Shown here piece by piece: positions 9,304 to 17,343 of a DNA stretch of 40,522 nucleotides. A model generated the notes under the pieces. That model searched no databases and was not told where the DNA came from. It saw only the letters and a list, made by a program, of their open reading frames with translations. Source of the DNA: Chloroflexota bacterium. Its GTDB lineage: Bacteria; Chloroflexota; Anaerolineae; Promineifilales; Promineifilaceae. A program made the position numbers and the translations under genes. Position 1 is the first letter of the stretch; each line of letters starts with the position of its first letter. The stretch is taken from assembly GCA_009937635.1 (NCBI GenBank), contig JAACFF010000010.1:1-40522 (forward strand). Direction: 5' to 3'.

Positions 9304-10389
9304 CTAATTTACACTAACAGGCGAACGCCTTCGTTCTGGAGACATTCCTATGTCTTCATTCTGCGAGGCGGATTCGCTTCCATTATTAGTCCGGATAGGG
9401 TAGCGCCTGATATAAGGCGTCGTAGCCGGCATGCCTGTATTTTCTAGGTTCACGGCCATTTTAGGTGCCGCACTTTTTGTGTGGTGCACAGTATGCTTCA
9501 CCAAAACTGCCTGGCTGCCCCAAATCCGGAAACCGGCCATTTCCAGCGCAGCGGGCAACCATCCTTCATATCGTCTAACACAGCAATAAACCGATCTCTT
9601 GCCGCGCATTTTCTCAGTTTGAAACGCCGCTTTGACAATCTCACCGGCATCGGCCTCCGCATTCGGGTGGATGAAAAATCGCAGCCAGGTAGCCATAGAG
9701 CCTTCATGAACATGAACAAATGCCGAAAGTTCATCTCGCTCATCGCGTAAGACCCAGGCGTCACCCGTCATCGCTGGGGGCACAGGTTCAACCAACTGCA
9801 CCAGACGAGGAACGGTATTAGCATAGAGTAACTGAATATCCCAATCGTCCCTCTTAAGATACGGCCGCAGGCGCAACGAAGGCTCTTTTGTTTCTAACGA
9901 ATTGTCATGTGCAACATCTGAAACCCAAATATCTTGTCTAGTATACACTGCAAAACCCGCGTGGCGCAGTACTGGCAATTCCGGTCCTGTTTCGTCAACC
10001 TCAGCCACCAGACTTTGCACGCCGTGCTGGCCTACTTCTGTCACCGCCTGGTCAAGAAGGGAAAGCCACGCATCTCCATTTTTATCTGGCTTTGTACCAT
10101 ATGCCGTCCCATCGACCGCATTCTCAGAAAGTTCCACTGCGGGGCTTAGATACAGAATATGGGCGTGATGCCGATCTTCTTCCAATAGCAACTGAATAAA
10201 GCCCGTTCCGGATCGATCCTCTGATTTCCAAACAAATGTTGGGAAATTTCCCCCGACTACCATGCTCAACAGTGCCCCTCGCAATGGATGCAGGTTGTCA
10301 ATAAGCGCAGACTCAGAGTGCAAGGGCACCCCTTGCTCGCTCAACCGCCGCACGAGGGCAAAATCACGAAGTGTAAACGGCCGTATCAT
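9304..10389 (-). CDS. GNAT-like acetyltransferase protein (probably two GNAT repeats)
   Basis: A 361-residue protein beginning MIRPFTLRDFALVRRL, the usual opening of a GNAT domain. Two similar halves can be seen, about 1-170 and 175-300: each has a (L)R(P)-(F/Y)-x-x-R(D) opening and a later strand-helix ending in a hydrophobic AGF segment (LRHAGFAVYTRQ and LEMAGFRIWGSQ), as in tandem GNAT proteins. The canonical acetyl-CoA loop QxxGxG/A is not obvious, so the catalytic state is uncertain. The last 60 residues are polar and likely disordered. It is first in an operon with the R3H ATPase and tmk; its TAG stop touches the duplicated ATG of the next gene. A consensus promoter puts transcription start at the ATG, hence probably leaderless. 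Confidence 0.7.
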   Translation of the reverse strand: MIRPFTLRDFALVRRLSEQGVPLHSESALIDNLHPLRGALLSMVVGGNFPTFVWKSEDRSGTGFIQLLLEEDRHHAHILYLSPAVELSENAVDGTAYGTKPDKNGDAWLSLLDQAVTEVGQHGVQSLVAEVDETGPELPVLRHAGFAVYTRQDIWVSDVAHDNSLETKEPSLRLRPYLKRDDWDIQLLYANTVPRLVQLVEPVPPAMTGDAWVLRDERDELSAFVHVHEGSMATWLRFFIHPNAEADAGEIVKAAFQTEKMRGKRSVYCCVRRYEGWLPAALEMAGFRIWGSQAVLVKHTVHHTKSAAPKMAVNLENTGMPATTPYIRRYPIRTNNGSESASQNEDIGMSPERRRSPVSVN

Positions 10390-10396
10390 TTCTCGT

Positions 10397-10425
10397 AGTT
10401 TATCAGTCGTACTTTACCATGGCAA
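10397..10425 (-). promoter_or_regulatory. Promoter of the GNAT-R3H-tmk operon, leaderless type
   Basis: On the minus strand, TTGCCA (10425-10420), a spacer of exactly 17 bp and TAAACT (10402-10397) form a good sigma-70-like promoter. The -10 ends only 7 nt before the ATG at 10389, so the predicted transcript starts at the start codon with no room for a ribosome site. Confidence 0.65.
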
Positions 10426-10468
10426 GATCGCAGGACGTATTTGCTACAAACGCTAACTTCTTTTCACA

Positions 10469-10498
10469 TTTATCGATTTTTCATGAACATGTTATAAT
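10469..10498 (+). promoter_or_regulatory. Putative promoter of the sdh operon
   Basis: A perfect -10 TATAAT (10493-10498) with a weak -35 TTTATC (10469-10474) at 18 bp. The transcript would start near 10505 and carry a leader of about 165 nt before sdhC. The rest of the 279-bp gap shows only the hairpin noted separately and two copies of CTGTTGATTA. Confidence 0.5.
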
Positions 10499-10528
10499 TT
10501 CTTTGTGATTTTATGCACGAAGAGAATT

Positions 10529-10543
10529 TGGCGACACTCGCCA
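10529..10543 (+). promoter_or_regulatory. Hairpin in the sdh leader
   Basis: TGGCGA (10529-10534), a CAC loop and TCGCCA (10538-10543) form a perfect 6-bp stem; flanking ATTTG and CAAAT extend it imperfectly. It lies about 25 nt after the predicted transcription start, so it could be an operator or a 5' stability hairpin. No U-run follows, so it is not a terminator. Confidence 0.4.
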
Positions 10544-10668
10544 CAAATGACAACCCGCATGGAATACACACTCACTTTGTCAATCAATAAATCTGCGCTA
10601 TCTGTTGATTATATATGTAATCGCGTAGTAGTTGCACAACCTGTTGATTACTTCGAAGGAGGGTACTT

Positions 10669-11136
10669 ATGGCTTCTCTTGCACTGACAGTCCGGGAGGC
10701 GTTTCGTTATCGTGGCCGTAGTGGTCAGGTAAGCTGGATCGCCCACCGCCTAGCTGGTTTGGCAATCCTGGGCTTTGTCGTCATCCATATCTGGGATACC
10801 GCTAACGCATTCTTCGCGCCACATATATATGCATGGTCGTTGGCCTTATTCAAACACCCGCTATTTGCATTAGGCGAGATAGGTGTGATGGGTGCGGTTC
10901 TCTATCATGCCTTTAACGGAATTCGTATAACATTGCTGGACTATAAGCCAGAGTGGTGGATACATCAAAATAGAAGCGCCACAATCGTGTGGATTCTCTT
11001 CTTGGTCATATTTCTTCCTATCAGCCTCTTCATGTTCTTTGGTTTTATAGGCCACTGTAGCGAACTTGCTGCAGAGGGAATGAGTTGCTGGACCATCCCC
11101 TCGTTAAGTGATTTCCCGCCAGGCATGTTTGACTAG
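10669..11136 (+). CDS. sdhC: Succinate dehydrogenase cytochrome b subunit
   Basis: A 155-residue membrane protein with three helices. It has the SdhC signatures: SWIAHRLAG in the first helix region (His26) and YHAFNGIRITLLD after the second (His80, probable heme ligand). It anchors the succinate dehydrogenase catalytic subunits in the membrane and takes part in quinone reduction. A very strong ribosome site AAGGAGGG (10656-10663) lies 5 nt before the ATG. First gene of sdhCDAB; 15 bp to sdhD. Confidence 0.93.
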   Translation: MASLALTVREAFRYRGRSGQVSWIAHRLAGLAILGFVVIHIWDTANAFFAPHIYAWSLALFKHPLFALGEIGVMGAVLYHAFNGIRITLLDYKPEWWIHQNRSATIVWILFLVIFLPISLFMFFGFIGHCSELAAEGMSCWTIPSLSDFPPGMFD

Positions 11137-11151
11137 CAAGGAGAAAAACAA

Positions 11152-11559
11152 GTGGCTGCTATAACTGAAAAAACTGGCATCACCCGCCGCAAGGTTCAAA
11201 TTCAAAGCAATTTCGAACGTAGGGCGTTTTTGTTTATGCGCCTTTCCGGCATCGCATTGCTGATACTGGCTGTCGGACATATGTTAATCCAGCATGTTCT
11301 CAATAGCTCAACCAATCTGACGATCATGTTTGTAGCCGAACAATGGAACTCGTGGGGCTGGAAACTGTTCGATTTTCTGCTCCTGGTTTTCACCGTTCCC
11401 CACGGCATAAACGGTCTGCGTAATATACTTGAGGATTACATTCACAATGAATCACTCATGAAGGGGATCAACATATTGCTCCTCATTTTTGTTGTGGCAA
11501 CATTGCTGTGGGCAGGATATGCGATCATCAATTTCGACTCAACGCCATTCATGAACTAA
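11152..11559 (+). CDS. sdhD: Succinate dehydrogenase membrane anchor subunit
   Basis: A 135-residue protein with three membrane helices, a basic N-terminus, FLFMRLSGIALLILAVGH in the first helix and VPHGINGLRNILEDY following the second, the SdhD pattern with a likely heme or quinone-site His. It pairs with SdhC. Start is GTG at 11152 with AAGGAG (11138-11143) 8 nt upstream. Placed between sdhC and sdhA. Confidence 0.92.
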   Translation: MAAITEKTGITRRKVQIQSNFERRAFLFMRLSGIALLILAVGHMLIQHVLNSSTNLTIMFVAEQWNSWGWKLFDFLLLVFTVPHGINGLRNILEDYIHNESLMKGINILLLIFVVATLLWAGYAIINFDSTPFMN

Positions 11560-11575
11560 CTGAGGAAGAGACCAA

Positions 11576-13375
11576 ATGGCAGATGTAAAGATTCACACGT
11601 ATGACGCAGTCATCATTGGCGCAGGCGGGGCAGGACTCATGGCCGCGCTTTACGCAAGTCGCAAAGCGAATGTGGCTGTGATCTCTAAGCTTTATCCTAC
11701 TCGTTCTCATACGGGTGCGGCGCAGGGCGGTATTGGTGCCGCACTCGGCAATATGGAGGAAGATCATTGGCGTTGGCATGCCTATGATACGATGAAAGGC
11801 TCCGATTTCTTGGCCGACGCAGATGCCATTCATAAACTCTGCCAAGAAGCGATCCCTACGGTTATCGAACTGGAGTACATGGGATTACCCTTCGATCGTT
11901 TCCCTAATGGCACAATTTCGCAGCGCCGTTTTGGCGGCCATACCAATAATGATACAGGTAAACCGGTAATGCGTGCCTGTCACGCTGCCGACCGCACTGG
12001 GCACATGATTTTACAGACCCTGTATCAACAGTGCATTAAGAACAATGTGAATTTTCTCGACGAGTTTCACGTAGTGGATCTGATACGCGTCGACGACACG
12101 GTCCGCGGTGTCGTGGCCATCGAAATCGCTACCGGTGAATTTCACATCTTTCATAGCAAAGCAGTTCTTTTTGCCACCGGCGGTTGGGGCCGTTGTTGGG
12201 AAGTAACCTCCAACGCCCATTCACTCACTGGAGACGGAACTGCCATCTGCTTGCGACGCAATATCCCATTACAGGATATGGAATTCTTCCAGTTCCACCC
12301 CACAGGCATTTTTAAGCTAGGTATCCTTATCACCGAAGGCGTACGTGGGGAAGGCGGTGTTCTTATCAATAAAGATGGAGAACGCTTCATGGAAAGGTAT
12401 GCACCTAACATTAAGGACTTGGCAAGCCGTGATGTCGTTAGCCGCGCAATCTATCTTGAAGTCCAGGCCGGTCGCGGTATCAACGGTCAAAATTACGTCC
12501 ACTTGGATATTACACCCGACACCGTAAACCATTATCTTGAGCAAGATGGCGAAGATAGACGCATTGATCGCGAATATATTGAGACCAAGCTGCCTGATAT
12601 CGCTGACTTTACCCGTACATATCTAGGCGTTGACCCAGCCCTGGAACCAATGCCCGTTCAGCCCACAGCTCACTACGGCATGGGAGGTATTCCCACTGAT
12701 CTTGACGGCCGTGTGCTGCTTGACGCGCAAAAATCGGTACTACCAGGCCTTTACGCTGCCGGTGAGGTGGCCTGTGTTTCGGTTCATGGTGGAAATCGCT
12801 TGGGTACCAATTCACTCACCGACCTCGTTGTCTTTGGCAAGCTTTCTGGTTCACATATGGCCGATTATTGTCAGTCGGCCGAACTGCTGCCGCTACCGGA
12901 CGATGCCGCAGGCGAAATCATGGCCGAATTTGAGCGCTTGCGTAACAGCAATGGTCAGGTGAAACCACATCTAGTGCGGCAGAAAATGCAGGCTACCATG
13001 ACCAAGAACGTGAGCGTTTTCCGTACTCATGACACCATGAGTGAGGCGATATCTGATTTGGAGGAACTGCGTGATGCATACCTGAACATCCAGGTCGAAG
13101 ACAAAGGCAAACAGTTTAACACAGATCTGCTGGAGACGTGGGAATTGGGCTGCCTATTGGAGCTCTCCGAAGTGACCGCCGTTTCTGCCCAGGCTAGAGA
13201 AGAAAGCCGCGGCGCTCATGCCCGCGACGACTATCCTGAAAGAGATGATGAACGCTGGTTAAAACATACGCTCTGCTACAAAGAAACAGAGGGCTACAGG
13301 CTTGATTATAAAGACGTAGTACTTAAGGATGATCAGCTTGACATCGAATACATTCCCAAACCACGTGTTTACTAA
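11576..13375 (+). CDS. sdhA: Succinate dehydrogenase flavoprotein subunit
   Basis: A 599-residue flavoprotein. The FAD-binding Rossmann motif [10 protein letters not shown] begins near residue 15; His45 in SHTGAAQGG is the covalent FAD attachment site. Further family blocks are [25 protein letters not shown] and [15 protein letters not shown]. It oxidises succinate to fumarate on the inner face of the membrane. Full length for the family (about 590). GAGGAAGAG lies just before the ATG. A gap of 115 bp to sdhB, larger than other gaps in the operon, holds nothing I can identify except the sdhB ribosome site. Confidence 0.97.
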   Translation: MADVKIHTYDAVIIGAGGAGLMAALYASRKANVAVISKLYPTRSHTGAAQGGIGAALGNMEEDHWRWHAYDTMKGSDFLADADAIHKLCQEAIPTVIELEYMGLPFDRFPNGTISQRRFGGHTNNDTGKPVMRACHAADRTGHMILQTLYQQCIKNNVNFLDEFHVVDLIRVDDTVRGVVAIEIATGEFHIFHSKAVLFATGGWGRCWEVTSNAHSLTGDGTAICLRRNIPLQDMEFFQFHPTGIFKLGILITEGVRGEGGVLINKDGERFMERYAPNIKDLASRDVVSRAIYLEVQAGRGINGQNYVHLDITPDTVNHYLEQDGEDRRIDREYIETKLPDIADFTRTYLGVDPALEPMPVQPTAHYGMGGIPTDLDGRVLLDAQKSVLPGLYAAGEVACVSVHGGNRLGTNSLTDLVVFGKLSGSHMADYCQSAELLPLPDDAAGEIMAEFERLRNSNGQVKPHLVRQKMQATMTKNVSVFRTHDTMSEAISDLEELRDAYLNIQVEDKGKQFNTDLLETWELGCLLELSEVTAVSAQAREESRGAHARDDYPERDDERWLKHTLCYKETEGYRLDYKDVVLKDDQLDIEYIPKPRVY

Positions 13376-13490
13376 ATAAGTCAATACGAGCTAGCGCAAA
13401 CCAACATGAATGAAAAAGGGACTTTGAGCTGCATGATCCAATCCGCGTTCGTCGGCGTTAACCCGCGTCCCATTTTACGAGGAGAATCTG

Positions 13491-14213
13491 ATGCAAGCAG
13501 AATTACGCATCCGCCGTTTCAATCCTGAGAAAGATTCCAAACCATGGTGGGGCGAATACACCCTGGAAAACGTCAATGACACCGATTCCGTGTTAGATCT
13601 TCTACACCGCTTGAAGTGGGAAGTAGACGGCACGCTTACCCTACGGCGATCTTGTGCTCACGGCGTATGCGGTTCCGATGCCATGCGTATCAACGGTGCC
13701 AATGCTTTGGCCTGCAAGATGCTGGTGCAGCGCCTGAAAAGTAGCGGCGACATGGTTAAGATTCAGGTTGAACCGATTCTTGGCCTACCCGTGCTTAAGG
13801 ACTTGATTGTGGACATGGAACCGTTCTTCGATCATTACCGCTCAGTACAGCCATATTTCATCAACAACACACCTGCTCCTGAGGATGGCCGTGAAAGACG
13901 CCAGTCACAGGCTGACCGGGCCCGTTTTGACGATACGACAAAGTGTATACTTTGTGCCGCCTGTACCACTTCTTGCCCAAGCTTCTGGGCAAATGACAAA
14001 TACGTTGGACCTGCTGCCATTGTCCAGGCGCATCGGTTTATCTTCGACAGCCGTGATTATGGTGCTGAAGAACGCCTAGAGGTCGTCGGTGATAACTTTG
14101 GCGTATGGCGCTGCCGCACAGTGTTTAATTGTACAAACGCTTGCCCACGAGAAATCGAGGTGACAAAGGCTATTGCCGAAGTCAAAACAGTCCTGGCGAC
14201 CGGTAGCATCTAA
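13491..14213 (+). CDS. sdhB: Succinate dehydrogenase iron-sulfur subunit
   Basis: A 240-residue protein with the ferredoxin-like [2Fe-2S] ligands Cys55, Cys60, Asp63 and Cys75 (the Asp ligand as in E. coli SdhB) and Cys152/155/158/162 with Cys208/214/218 for the [4Fe-4S] and [3Fe-4S] clusters. It passes electrons from SdhA to quinone. The ribosome site GAGGAG (13479-13484) is 6 nt before the ATG. Last gene of sdhCDAB, closed by a terminator. Confidence 0.96.
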   Translation: MQAELRIRRFNPEKDSKPWWGEYTLENVNDTDSVLDLLHRLKWEVDGTLTLRRSCAHGVCGSDAMRINGANALACKMLVQRLKSSGDMVKIQVEPILGLPVLKDLIVDMEPFFDHYRSVQPYFINNTPAPEDGRERRQSQADRARFDDTTKCILCAACTTSCPSFWANDKYVGPAAIVQAHRFIFDSRDYGAEERLEVVGDNFGVWRCRTVFNCTNACPREIEVTKAIAEVKTVLATGSI

Positions 14214-14234
14214 ATAAAATACACAACAAGTATT

Positions 14235-14276
14235 ATAGCGCTGGTCTAGGCTTAACAGGACCAGCACTATTTTTGT
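14235..14276 (+). terminator. Rho-independent terminator of sdhCDAB
   Basis: A stem of GCTGGTC (14240-14246) and GACCAGC (14259-14265), extended across one mismatch by ATAG / CTAT, with a 12-nt loop and followed by a T-rich run (TTTTTG, then TTT). It lies 22 nt after the sdhB stop. Confidence 0.85.
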
Positions 14277-14286
14277 TTCCTAAAAT

Positions 14287-14316
14287 TTGTAGCAACTTGA
14301 CGTAAAGTGGTATACT
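14287..14316 (+). promoter_or_regulatory. Promoter of the patatin-like gene (extended -10)
   Basis: TATACT (14311-14316) preceded by TGG makes an extended -10; a weak TTGTAG-like -35 (14287-14292) sits 18 bp upstream. It directly follows the sdh terminator. The leader would be about 65 nt. Confidence 0.5.
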
Positions 14317-14357
14317 AGCCACAGTTTCATCTGTAGTAAGGGTAAAAAGATACAATC

Positions 14358-14383
14358 GCTCCTTTTTGGAGCACAACAGGAGC
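14358..14383 (+). promoter_or_regulatory. Leader hairpin that could mask the patatin ribosome site
   Basis: GCTCC (14358-14362) can pair with GGAGC at 14368-14372 (5-nt T loop) or with the second GGAGC at 14379-14383, which is part of the ribosome site AGGAGC five nt before the ATG. The two pairings exclude each other. It may be a simple translational control, or chance in a short leader. Confidence 0.3.
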
Positions 14384-14387
14384 AGGC

Positions 14388-15407
14388 ATGAGCAGTTTTC
14401 GCATACTCTCCATTGATGGTGGCGGTATCCGCGGCATCTATACGGCCGCTCTCATCGACCGCATCGCCAAGGAGGTACCTGACCTCCTTGAGCAAACCGT
14501 ATTCTTTGCAGGCACATCTACCGGAGCCATGCTGGCCATGGGATTGGCCTATGGTATCCCACCAGTCGAGACCATCGAATTATTTCGAGCTTTTGGCAAA
14601 GAAGTCCTCGAAGGTTCTCTTGTGATCAAAGTCGGCCAAGTTCTGGGTGCCAAGTACGACATATTAAACCTACGCAAAATATTGACCCCATACTTTGGCG
14701 CCGCTACCCTAAATGACTACCTGACCGATCGCGGCAAGTTTGTCCTGGCACCAACCTTCGATCTTGACGGCGTAATAGACGATGTGCGCACATGGAAACC
14801 AAAGTTCTTCCATAATTTCCCGGGAACTGATTCAGATGCCGGTGAAATGGTCGTCAATGTGATTTTGCGCTCAAGTGCTATCCCCGTTTACTTCCCCTCT
14901 TTTCAGGGGTACGTTGGTGGCAGTGTGGTTGCCCGCAATCCTGCTATGGCTGCCCTTGCCCAGGCGCTTAACCAGGAATCCGGCAAGCAGCAACTTGAAG
15001 ATATTCGTCTACTCTCCTTTGGTACTGGCTACTATCCACGCTATGTGGGCAGTCGTGAACAAGATTGGGGATTGGGCCGCTGGTCCTGGCCGTTTATTTC
15101 GCTGATGCTAGACGGTGAGATGGGCGTAAACCACTACCAGTGCATGCAGATCCTAGGCCCTGAACGTTATCATCGTCTGGCCCCAATTCTAGGTGAACCA
15201 ATTGGTCTTGACGACGCCGACGCAATCCCGGACCTTATCCAGTTCGCGGAAGAGGTCGACATTGAACCCACAGTAGAGTGGATAAACCAATTCTTTCTGA
15301 ATTCAGATTCGGGCCAGAATTCAACTTCGGATTCGGGTCAGGAAGCGCCTGAAAGCATTGGCATCAAGATACATGCCAGCGAATTTGTGAGGCCACTTAA
15401 CGACTGA
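14388..15407 (+). CDS. Patatin-like phospholipase-fold protein lacking the catalytic Asp
   Basis: A 339-residue protein with the patatin oxyanion motif DGGGIRG (10-16) and the nucleophile elbow GTSTG (Ser44). Family members hydrolyse acyl esters of lipids with a Ser-Asp dyad. The Asp normally lies in a DG(G/A) motif followed by V-x-x-N-NP; here this segment reads YVGGSVVARNP, with Gly177 (codon GGT, 14916-14918) in place of Asp. No other DGG/DGA candidate is present. A single A-to-G change would explain it. The protein may be inactive or altered, unless this is a sequencing error. It resembles bacterial single-domain patatins (CapV-like in outline), but no cyclase or other CBASS gene is near. 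Own promoter after the sdh terminator; 43 bp upstream of holB. Confidence 0.85.
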   Translation: MSSFRILSIDGGGIRGIYTAALIDRIAKEVPDLLEQTVFFAGTSTGAMLAMGLAYGIPPVETIELFRAFGKEVLEGSLVIKVGQVLGAKYDILNLRKILTPYFGAATLNDYLTDRGKFVLAPTFDLDGVIDDVRTWKPKFFHNFPGTDSDAGEMVVNVILRSSAIPVYFPSFQGYVGGSVVARNPAMAALAQALNQESGKQQLEDIRLLSFGTGYYPRYVGSREQDWGLGRWSWPFISLMLDGEMGVNHYQCMQILGPERYHRLAPILGEPIGLDDADAIPDLIQFAEEVDIEPTVEWINQFFLNSDSGQNSTSDSGQEAPESIGIKIHASEFVRPLND

Positions 15408-15438
15408 AAAACCATTTTTCGTTTTGACCTAAACGTCT

Positions 15439-15444
15439 TACAAT
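15439..15444 (+). promoter_or_regulatory. Possible leaderless -10 for holB
   Basis: TACAAT (15439-15444) ends 6 nt before the holB ATG, and no ribosome site is present in the 43-bp gap. TTGACC (15424-15429) is too close to be its -35. Weak evidence taken alone, but it resembles the arrangement at other starts in this window. Confidence 0.3.
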
Positions 15445-15450
15445 TCCCCC

Positions 15451-16476
15451 ATGACTGGGTGGAACAAACTTGTCGGTCACGACTGGGCCGTCCAATTATT
15501 GGCCGGCGCGATTGCCAATGGGCGCGTCGGTCACGCCTATTTGATAACCGGAGCAGAGCAAATCGGCAAGACGACGCTGGCACGAACCTTTGCTCAGGCG
15601 CTGAATTGTGAAGCACCCTCCAAAGAACGGCCGTGTAATCAATGTCGCACCTGCCGTCTTATCGCTTCTGATCATCACCCGGACGTACGCTTCCTCCAGC
15701 CCCAGATAAGTGGGCGTGGAAAACACGTTATCAAGATCGACCAGATACGTTTGTTGCAGCAGGAACTAAATCTTTCTCCCTATGAGGGACGTACCCGCGT
15801 AGCGATTCTCAAACGGTTCGACACTGCCAATACCAACGCAGCAAATGCCTTTCTAAAAACCCTTGAAGAACCTCCAAGCAAAGTCGTTTTGTTACTCACC
15901 GCCAACGACGCCGATTCTTTGCTTCCCACGATAGCATCCCGCTGCCGCACGGTTGGACTGCGTCCAGTCAGCTCAGCACTCATAGAAGAGAGCCTGATGA
16001 TTCGCTGGGGCATAGGAGCTGACGAAGCCCTGCTTTTGTCCCACCTGGCTGAAGGTCGCTTAGGTTGGGCGGTACAAGCCAGTCAAGACAACACAATTCT
16101 GGCGGAACGGCAACACCAACTATCTCTCTTGAGGAACGCCCTGGAAAGTCAACGCGTTCGTCGTTTCAGCCTCGCAGGAAACCTAGCCCGCAAACCGGAA
16201 TCATTGCCTGCTTTACTCAAGACCTGGCTCAGTTGGTGGCATGATCTGACCCTACTTGCGTATCACAAAGACAGTTTCGTCCCGGCTCTGCCGATAAGTA
16301 ACATTGACCAGCAACATCAACTTACCCAATATGCTCACGAATGGAACCGGGAATGGATCATGTCTGGGTTCAAACAGACAGACTTGGCGATCTGGCAACT
16401 TGAACGAAATGGCAACAGCCGGCTCGTTTTAGAGAATCTTTTTCTTAGCTACCCATTGCCGCACAAGATACACTGA
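15451..16476 (+). CDS. holB: DNA polymerase III delta' subunit (clamp loader)
   Basis: A 341-residue AAA+ clamp-loader subunit. Seen: VGHDWAVQLL...GRVGHAYLITG opening, P-loop GAEQIGKTT, four zinc-binding Cys in CEAPSKERPCNQCRTC, the KTLEEPP motif and the sensor ASRCRTV. Length and the lack of a long tau-type tail favour delta' over DnaX, although the P-loop is intact, which is usual for delta' in many bacteria outside Proteobacteria. It helps load the sliding clamp at replication. The gene lies between the patatin-like gene and the M50-like gene, 19 bp upstream of the latter. Confidence 0.88.
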   Translation: MTGWNKLVGHDWAVQLLAGAIANGRVGHAYLITGAEQIGKTTLARTFAQALNCEAPSKERPCNQCRTCRLIASDHHPDVRFLQPQISGRGKHVIKIDQIRLLQQELNLSPYEGRTRVAILKRFDTANTNAANAFLKTLEEPPSKVVLLLTANDADSLLPTIASRCRTVGLRPVSSALIEESLMIRWGIGADEALLLSHLAEGRLGWAVQASQDNTILAERQHQLSLLRNALESQRVRRFSLAGNLARKPESLPALLKTWLSWWHDLTLLAYHKDSFVPALPISNIDQQHQLTQYAHEWNREWIMSGFKQTDLAIWQLERNGNSRLVLENLFLSYPLPHKIH

Positions 16477-16495
16477 GCCAATAGGTTGGGGAGAA

Positions 16496-17071
16496 ATGAA
16501 GATAATGAAACGTCCGCTCAAATTGGTTGAACCTCTTGGTTTAGAAGTTAAAGCTAGACCATCGGCTCTGCTCAGCTTATTTGCTATTTGGACTGTGCTG
16601 AGCTTTCTGGCTGCAAAATTACTAAAATGGAAACCTGAAATGGCCATACTCAGCGGTTTCTCGGCTTCGCTAATCCATTTTGCGTCAGAGTTTTGGCATC
16701 AATTGGGGCACGCTCAAGCTGCAGAGCAAACGGGTTATCCAATGAGCGGCATGGAATATAGAGGACCCATTGCCATTTCTCAATACCCTGACAATGAAGG
16801 GATGTTGTCGGCGGATGTCCATATTCAGCGTGCCTTAGGTGGTCCAATTTTCAGCCTCTTGTTGACGATAGTCTCCGGTGCAATTGCGTTACTTTTGCGT
16901 CCCAAAGGGGGACCAGCTTTGATCCTCGTTCTCTTCACATTTGTCGATAATTTACTGGTCTTTACCGTAGGCGCGTTGCTTCCGTTGGGCTTCACCGATG
17001 GCAGCACCTTGCTGCACTGGTGGGGACATCTTCAAGGGGGCAAACGCGTCGCCATTCAACAGGATCGCTAG
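16496..17071 (+). CDS. Membrane protein with site-2-protease (M50) fold, catalytic Glu replaced by Gln
   Basis: A 191-residue membrane protein with about four helices. The segment EFWHQLGHAQAAEQTGYPM (His68, His72) aligns with the HExxH zinc motif of M50 intramembrane proteases, but the catalytic Glu is Gln69 (CAA, 16700-16702). The second M50 motif is seen as LLPLGFTDGS (Asp168), giving the third zinc ligand. The metal site may therefore persist without normal protease activity. GGGGAG precedes the ATG at a very short distance; ATG at 16505 is an alternative start. It follows holB by 19 bp. I recognise the fold but not a specific function. Confidence 0.6.
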   Translation: MKIMKRPLKLVEPLGLEVKARPSALLSLFAIWTVLSFLAAKLLKWKPEMAILSGFSASLIHFASEFWHQLGHAQAAEQTGYPMSGMEYRGPIAISQYPDNEGMLSADVHIQRALGGPIFSLLLTIVSGAIALLLRPKGGPALILVLFTFVDNLLVFTVGALLPLGFTDGSTLLHWWGHLQGGKRVAIQQDR

Positions 17072-17078
17072 TCTCAGC

Positions 17079-17110
17079 CGATCCAATATTGCGCAATTTA
17101 CAGATGCGAC
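17079..17110 (+). repeat. Partial copy of the composite hairpin repeat
   Basis: Begins with the 12-mer CGATCCAATATT and ends with CAGATGCGAC, both identical to the full copy at 17146, but 6 bp are missing between, so the first hairpin arm is lost. It lies just after the M50-like gene. Confidence 0.75.
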
Positions 17111-17145
17111 ACTGGTTTGTAACGCTTGATGGTACAAGAATTCGG

Positions 17146-17215
17146 CGATCCAATATTATGTAATTCGCGTCCTCAGATGCGACCGGGCTAGGCAAGTGGT
17201 ATCTAAGGATACCAC
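17146..17215 (+). repeat. Composite double-hairpin repeat, best copy
   Basis: Starts CGATCCAATATT, then hairpin 1 (TCGCGTC 17165-17171, loop CTCA, GATGCGA 17176-17182; one G-T wobble), a 12-bp spacer, then hairpin 2 (GTGGTATC 17196-17203, loop TAAG, GATACCAC 17208-17215; perfect 8-bp stem). The same order is found at 20781-20842. REP- or MITE-like. The remaining gap 17216-17343 is AT-rich, with a GCCCATGGGC palindrome (17288-17297) and a T7 run before the next gene. Confidence 0.75.
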
Positions 17216-17343
17216 ACTACACGCTGATATTTTGAATATACTGAATTTCAAGCATATACGCACAGAGTTAAAAAATCTCCCCAGGTCGCCCATGGGCACA
17301 AGTAAAAGATTTTTTTCTAAAAAGATGGATTAAGGGACAGAAT

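Noticed and set aside
13405-13530. 41-codon frame between sdhA and sdhB (starts MNEKGTLSCM)
   Set aside because: It overlaps the start of sdhB in another frame and has no ribosome site; treated as chance.
14388-15407. Patatin gene as a CapV-type effector of a CBASS defence system
   Set aside because: No CD-NTase, Cap2/Cap3 or HORMA-like gene is near; neighbours are sdhB and holB, and the catalytic Asp is missing.
15424-15444. TTGACC and TACAAT before holB as a complete promoter
   Set aside because: Only 9 bp separate the hexamers; a sigma-70 promoter needs about 17, so only the -10 is kept with low confidence.
17288-17322. GCCCATGGGC followed by a T7 run as a terminator of the holB/M50-like unit
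   Set aside because: The loop would be only two bases, and the T-run begins 13 bases after the palindrome; it is too weak to call.
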